Source: Hydrogenophaga sp. (lineage in GTDB: Bacteria > Pseudomonadota > Gammaproteobacteria > Burkholderiales > Burkholderiaceae_C). Taken from it: DNA of 7,632 nucleotides. A program made the position numbers and the translations under genes. The notes under the pieces were generated by a model. It did not search any database. It was not told the DNA's origin and was given only the letters and a program-made list of their open reading frames with translations. The number at the start of each line of letters is the position of its first letter. The first letter of the stretch is position 1. The stretch spans positions 1 to 7,632 of the forward strand of contig JAGXRS010000127.1 in the NCBI GenBank assembly GCA_018335615.1, written 5' to 3'. This document shows, one piece after another, positions 5,407 through 7,632 of the stretch.

Positions 5407-6174
5407 ATGAACTCAGTGAAAACCCCAATGGATCGTGTCGAGTCGCCGCCGCGGGTGCGCCGCCCGCGTGGCCTGGTGCCTGAGATCGTGGCCGCGCTGG
5501 AGGCCGACATGGTCGAGGGGCGGCTGCTGCCGGGCGACAAGCTGCCCACCGAGGCGGCGCTGATGGCGCGCTTTGACGTGAGCCGCACGGTGGTGCGCGA
5601 GGCCATTTCCCGCCTGCAGGCCGCGGGCCGGGTGGACACCCGCCACGGCATCGGCACCTTTGTGATCGCCCGCACCGAGCAGTTGCCCGCTTTCCACATC
5701 GCGCCGCAGGACATGGCCACGGTGGCCGACGTGATCGCCGTGCTGGAGTTGCGCATCAGCCTGGAGAGCGAGGCCGCCAGCCTGGCCGCGCAGCGGCGCG
5801 ATGACGGACACCTGGCGGCCATGGCGGCGGCGCTGGCCTCCTTCGAAGCGGCCATCCATGCGCATTCCGACGCGGTTCCGTCCGATTTCCAGTTCCACAT
5901 GGAGGTGGCCCGCGCCACCGGCAACCGCCACTTTGCCGAGCTCATGACCTACCTGGGCATGGTGATCATTCCGCGCACGCGCCTGCAGACGGCGCCCGAA
6001 TCGCCCGAAGGGCGGCTGACCTACCTGCGGCGCGTGCACCAGGAGCACGAGAGCATCTACTGCGCCATCCGCGACCGGGACGCCGAGGCCGCCCGTGCGG
6101 CCATGCGCACGCACCTGGCCAACAGCCGCGAGCGCCTGCGGCGGGCCCAGGTGGCGGACGTGGCCACCGTGTAA
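5407..6174 (+). CDS. GntR-family (FadR subfamily, FCD domain) transcriptional regulator
   Basis: A 255-residue regulator, probably the repressor of this locus. The N-terminal winged helix-turn-helix spans about 22-88, with LPGDKLPTEAALMARFDVSR (41-60), the recognition-helix region SRTVVREAISRLQAAG (59-74) and the wing HGIGTFV (80-86). The C-terminal all-helical FCD ligand domain spans about 106-240. It keeps the usual metal-site pattern: D160 and H164 (DFQFH), H214 (QEHESIYCAI) and H236 (AAMRTHL). The last helix is Arg-rich. The effector is likely a sugar diacid or a keto-acid intermediate bound near the metal (inference from the family and the neighbours). It is divergent from the kdgD operon with O1 between them, and 123 bases upstream of the semialdehyde dehydrogenase gene, whose spacer holds O2. 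No convincing promoter of its own was found; autoregulation is likely because O1 lies just upstream. Confidence 0.95.
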   Translation: MNSVKTPMDRVESPPRVRRPRGLVPEIVAALEADMVEGRLLPGDKLPTEAALMARFDVSRTVVREAISRLQAAGRVDTRHGIGTFVIARTEQLPAFHIAPQDMATVADVIAVLELRISLESEAASLAAQRRDDGHLAAMAAALASFEAAIHAHSDAVPSDFQFHMEVARATGNRHFAELMTYLGMVIIPRTRLQTAPESPEGRLTYLRRVHQEHESIYCAIRDRDAEAARAAMRTHLANSRERLRRAQVADVATV

Positions 6175-6180
6175 ACGGCT

Positions 6181-6199
6181 GCCCTCGCGACAGCGGGGC
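6181..6199. other. Weak hairpin after the regulator gene
   Basis: GCCC and CGC pair with GCG and GGGC around a GACA loop, with a bulged T at 6185, starting six bases after the regulator stop codon. No T-run follows, so this is at best a weak or factor-dependent terminator. Confidence 0.25.
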
Positions 6200-6205
6200 A
6201 TGGGC

Positions 6206-6222
6206 TAGTTGTCAGACATCGT
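6206..6222. promoter_or_regulatory. Operator O2: second regulator site, before the semialdehyde dehydrogenase
   Basis: The 17-mer centred on A6214 matches the minus strand of O1 at 13 of 17 positions, including 11 in a row (GTTGTCAGACA, 6208-6218). Its inner TGTC-A-GACA is a perfect inverted repeat. It lies about 75 bases before the dehydrogenase ATG and just upstream of a weak -10-like TAACAT (6224-6229). No good -35 box was found. The second site suggests that the dehydrogenase gene has its own regulated promoter. Confidence 0.65.
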
Positions 6223-6244
6223 TTAACATGGCCGACCGATTTTG

Positions 6245-6301
6245 ATGACTTGCCACGCCTGGCGGGTCGATTCAGGCAACCCCACTTCCACCGCACCATG
6301 A
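6245..6301 (+). other. Possible small upstream ORF coupled to the semialdehyde dehydrogenase start
   Basis: An 18-codon frame (MTCHAWRVDSGNPTSTAP) ends in TGA at 6299-6301, overlapping the dehydrogenase ATG as ATGA, the classic arrangement for translational coupling. Its own ATG overlaps, as TGATG, the stop of a five-codon frame (MADRF, 6228-6245). The dehydrogenase has no Shine-Dalgarno, which makes coupling worth considering. Neither small frame has a Shine-Dalgarno either, and chance overlap is quite possible. Confidence 0.2.
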
Positions 6302-7632
6302 CCCAACTCCATTCCATCGACGCGCGCACCGGCGCCGCCCATGCCGACGTTCTCACCGCCTCCAGCCCGGCCGACATCGACGCCGCGGTGCAGGCCGCCC
6401 ACGCCACGGCCGCCGCCTGGGGCAGCAGCGACGGCACCCAGCGCGCGGCCCTGCTCGACGGCCTGGCCGCCGCGCTGGAGGCCGACCGCGAGGCCCTGGT
6501 GGCCCTGGCCGACCGCGAAACCGCGCTGGGCGCCGGGCGCCTGAACGGCGAGCTGGACCGCACCGCCTTCCAGCTGCGCCGCTTTGCCGATATGACCCGC
6601 CGCGGCGTGCCCTTCGAGGTGCTGGACGACCCGGCCGTGCCGGGCGCGCCGCCCGTGGGCCACCCGGCCATGGTGCTGCAGCGCCTGCCGCTCGGCCCGG
6701 TGGCCATGTTTGCCGCCAGCAATTTTCCGTTCGCCTTCTCGGTGCTGGGCGGCGACACCGCCTCGGCCCTGGCCGCTGGCTGCCCGGTGGTGGTGAAGGC
6801 GCACCCCGGCCACCCACACCTGTCGCAGCGCGTGTGGGGTCTGGTGCAGCAGGTGCTGGCCGCGCAAGGCCTGCCCGCCGGGCTGGTGGGCCTGGTGCAG
6901 GGCGCCGGCGTCGAGGTGGGTGTGGCCCTGATCCGCCACCCGCTGATCGCCGCCGGTGCGTTCACCGGCTCCACCCGCGGCGGCGCGGCCCTGCAGGCCG
7001 AAGCCAACGCCCGCCCGCGCCCGATTCCGTTCTACGGCGAGCTGGGCTCCATCAACCCGGTGCTGGCCCTGCCCGCTGCGCTGGCAACCAGGGGCGCTGA
7101 ACTGGCGACCACGCTGGCGGCATCCGTTGCCATGGGCTGCGGGCAGTTCTGCACCAACCCCGGCCTGATCGTGCTGGTGGACGGCGCCGAGTCCGACGCC
7201 TTCGTGGCGGCGCTGACCGACGCGCTGAAAGCCCAGCAACCCCACGCCATGCTCACGGCCGGCATGCGCCAGGCCTTCGGCAGCGGCGTGGAGCGCTGGC
7301 GCACCCTGGGTGCCACCACGCTGGTGCAGCAGCCGGACAGCGGCCACGCGCCCGGCCCGCAGCTGCTGCAGGTGCCGGCGGCCCGCTTCCTGTCCGAGCC
7401 GGCGCTGCACGACGAAGTCTTCGGACCCGCCAGCCTGATCGTTCGCGCGGCGTCCACCCGCGAGGTGTTGCAGGTGCTCGCGGCCGTGGCCGGCAGCCTG
7501 ACCGTGACGATCTGGGGTGCCGACACCGACACCGCCGAGAACCGCGCGCTGGTGCGCGGCGCCATGGCGATCGCCGGGCGCGTGCTGTTCGCCGGTGTGC
7601 CCACGGGCGTGGCCGTCACCGCGGCCCAGCAC
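6298..7632 (+). CDS. 2,5-dioxopentanoate (2-oxoglutarate semialdehyde) dehydrogenase (partial, 3' end outside window)
   Basis: An aldehyde dehydrogenase of the KGSADH type that oxidises 2,5-dioxopentanoate to 2-oxoglutarate with NAD(P)+, the last step of the pathway and the link to the TCA cycle. The window holds 445 residues of a subfamily usually about 525 long, so roughly 80 C-terminal residues are missing at the edge. Active-site residues are present: Asn142 in ASNFPFAFS, Lys167 in VVVKAHPGHP, Glu248 in YGELGSINPV and nucleophile Cys285 in GQFCTNPGL. The segments GGDTASALAAGCP (151-163) and HDEVFGPASL (371-380) also fit this subfamily rather than betaine- or succinate-semialdehyde-type enzymes. 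ATG 6298 begins MTQLHSIDARTG, which fits the N-terminal region; no Shine-Dalgarno precedes it. The NADP+ preference of related type III enzymes is likely but not visible. It is transcribed with or just after the regulator gene, with O2 in the 123-base spacer. Confidence 0.93.
   Translation, partial: MTQLHSIDARTGAAHADVLTASSPADIDAAVQAAHATAAAWGSSDGTQRAALLDGLAAALEADREALVALADRETALGAGRLNGELDRTAFQLRRFADMTRRGVPFEVLDDPAVPGAPPVGHPAMVLQRLPLGPVAMFAASNFPFAFSVLGGDTASALAAGCPVVVKAHPGHPHLSQRVWGLVQQVLAAQGLPAGLVGLVQGAGVEVGVALIRHPLIAAGAFTGSTRGGAALQAEANARPRPIPFYGELGSINPVLALPAALATRGAELATTLAASVAMGCGQFCTNPGLIVLVDGAESDAFVAALTDALKAQQPHAMLTAGMRQAFGSGVERWRTLGATTLVQQPDSGHAPGPQLLQVPAARFLSEPALHDEVFGPASLIVRAASTREVLQVLAAVAGSLTVTIWGADTDTAENRALVRGAMAIAGRVLFAGVPTGVAVTAAQH

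Noticed and set aside
4176..5483. Plus-strand open frame opposite the kdgD gene
   Set aside because: It is antisense to a gene with intact catalytic residues, runs through the promoter and operator region, and resembles no family.
6223..7632. Minus-strand open frame of 469 codons opposite the semialdehyde dehydrogenase
   Set aside because: A high-GC shadow; the plus strand has all aldehyde dehydrogenase catalytic residues in order.
1..7632. Mobile element, CRISPR array, defence system, tRNA or rRNA
   Set aside because: No transposase, integrase, regular direct-repeat array or RNA-gene signature was seen; all protein genes belong to known metabolic, transport or regulatory families, so I do not claim a new system here beyond the structured repeat pair.

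Overview
The window is a D-glucarate catabolic locus from a GC-rich bacterium, most likely a betaproteobacterium of the order Burkholderiales (Comamonadaceae-like). Three things point there: codon positions are strongly GC-rich throughout, there are two tandem orphan Bug-type periplasmic binding proteins, and the intergenic spacers carry a CGCCCCCTGGGGGG repeat of a kind I recall from Comamonadaceae genomes. The genus cannot be fixed from the sequence alone.

Layout. Two units diverge from a control region at about 5250-5406. Leftward (minus strand) the order is kdgD-like 5-dehydro-4-deoxyglucarate dehydratase (5249-4332), a first Bug protein (4240-3260), a second Bug protein (3235-2276), gudD glucarate dehydratase (2076-742) and a 2-hydroxyacid dehydrogenase that runs off the left edge (605-1). 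Rightward (plus strand) are a GntR/FadR-subfamily regulator (5407-6174) and a 2-oxoglutarate semialdehyde dehydrogenase that runs off the right edge (6298-7632).

How the genes fit together. GudD dehydrates D-glucarate to 5-dehydro-4-deoxyglucarate. The KdgD-type enzyme dehydrates and decarboxylates that to 2,5-dioxopentanoate (2-oxoglutarate semialdehyde). The aldehyde dehydrogenase oxidises this to 2-oxoglutarate, which enters the TCA cycle. The two Bug proteins are the likely sugar-diacid capture proteins, but no membrane subunits of a tripartite tricarboxylate transporter are present here. The hydroxyacid dehydrogenase is not needed for the pathway and its role is open.

Regulation. A perfect 17-bp palindrome (5345-5361) lies at the predicted start point of a good sigma70 promoter (TTGACA, 17 bp, CAGAAT) for the leftward operon. 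A related site sharing 11 consecutive bases (6206-6222) lies before the aldehyde dehydrogenase gene. These are probably the regulator's operators and would place both arms under one control.

The least expected structure is a pair of homologous 50-bp elements (666-715 and 2125-2174) on either side of gudD. They align without gaps, and most of their differences are compensatory changes that keep one hairpin intact. No RNA genes, CRISPR arrays, insertion sequences or att sites were seen. No gene-free stretch exceeds 300 bases; the longest is the 199-base spacer 2077-2275.
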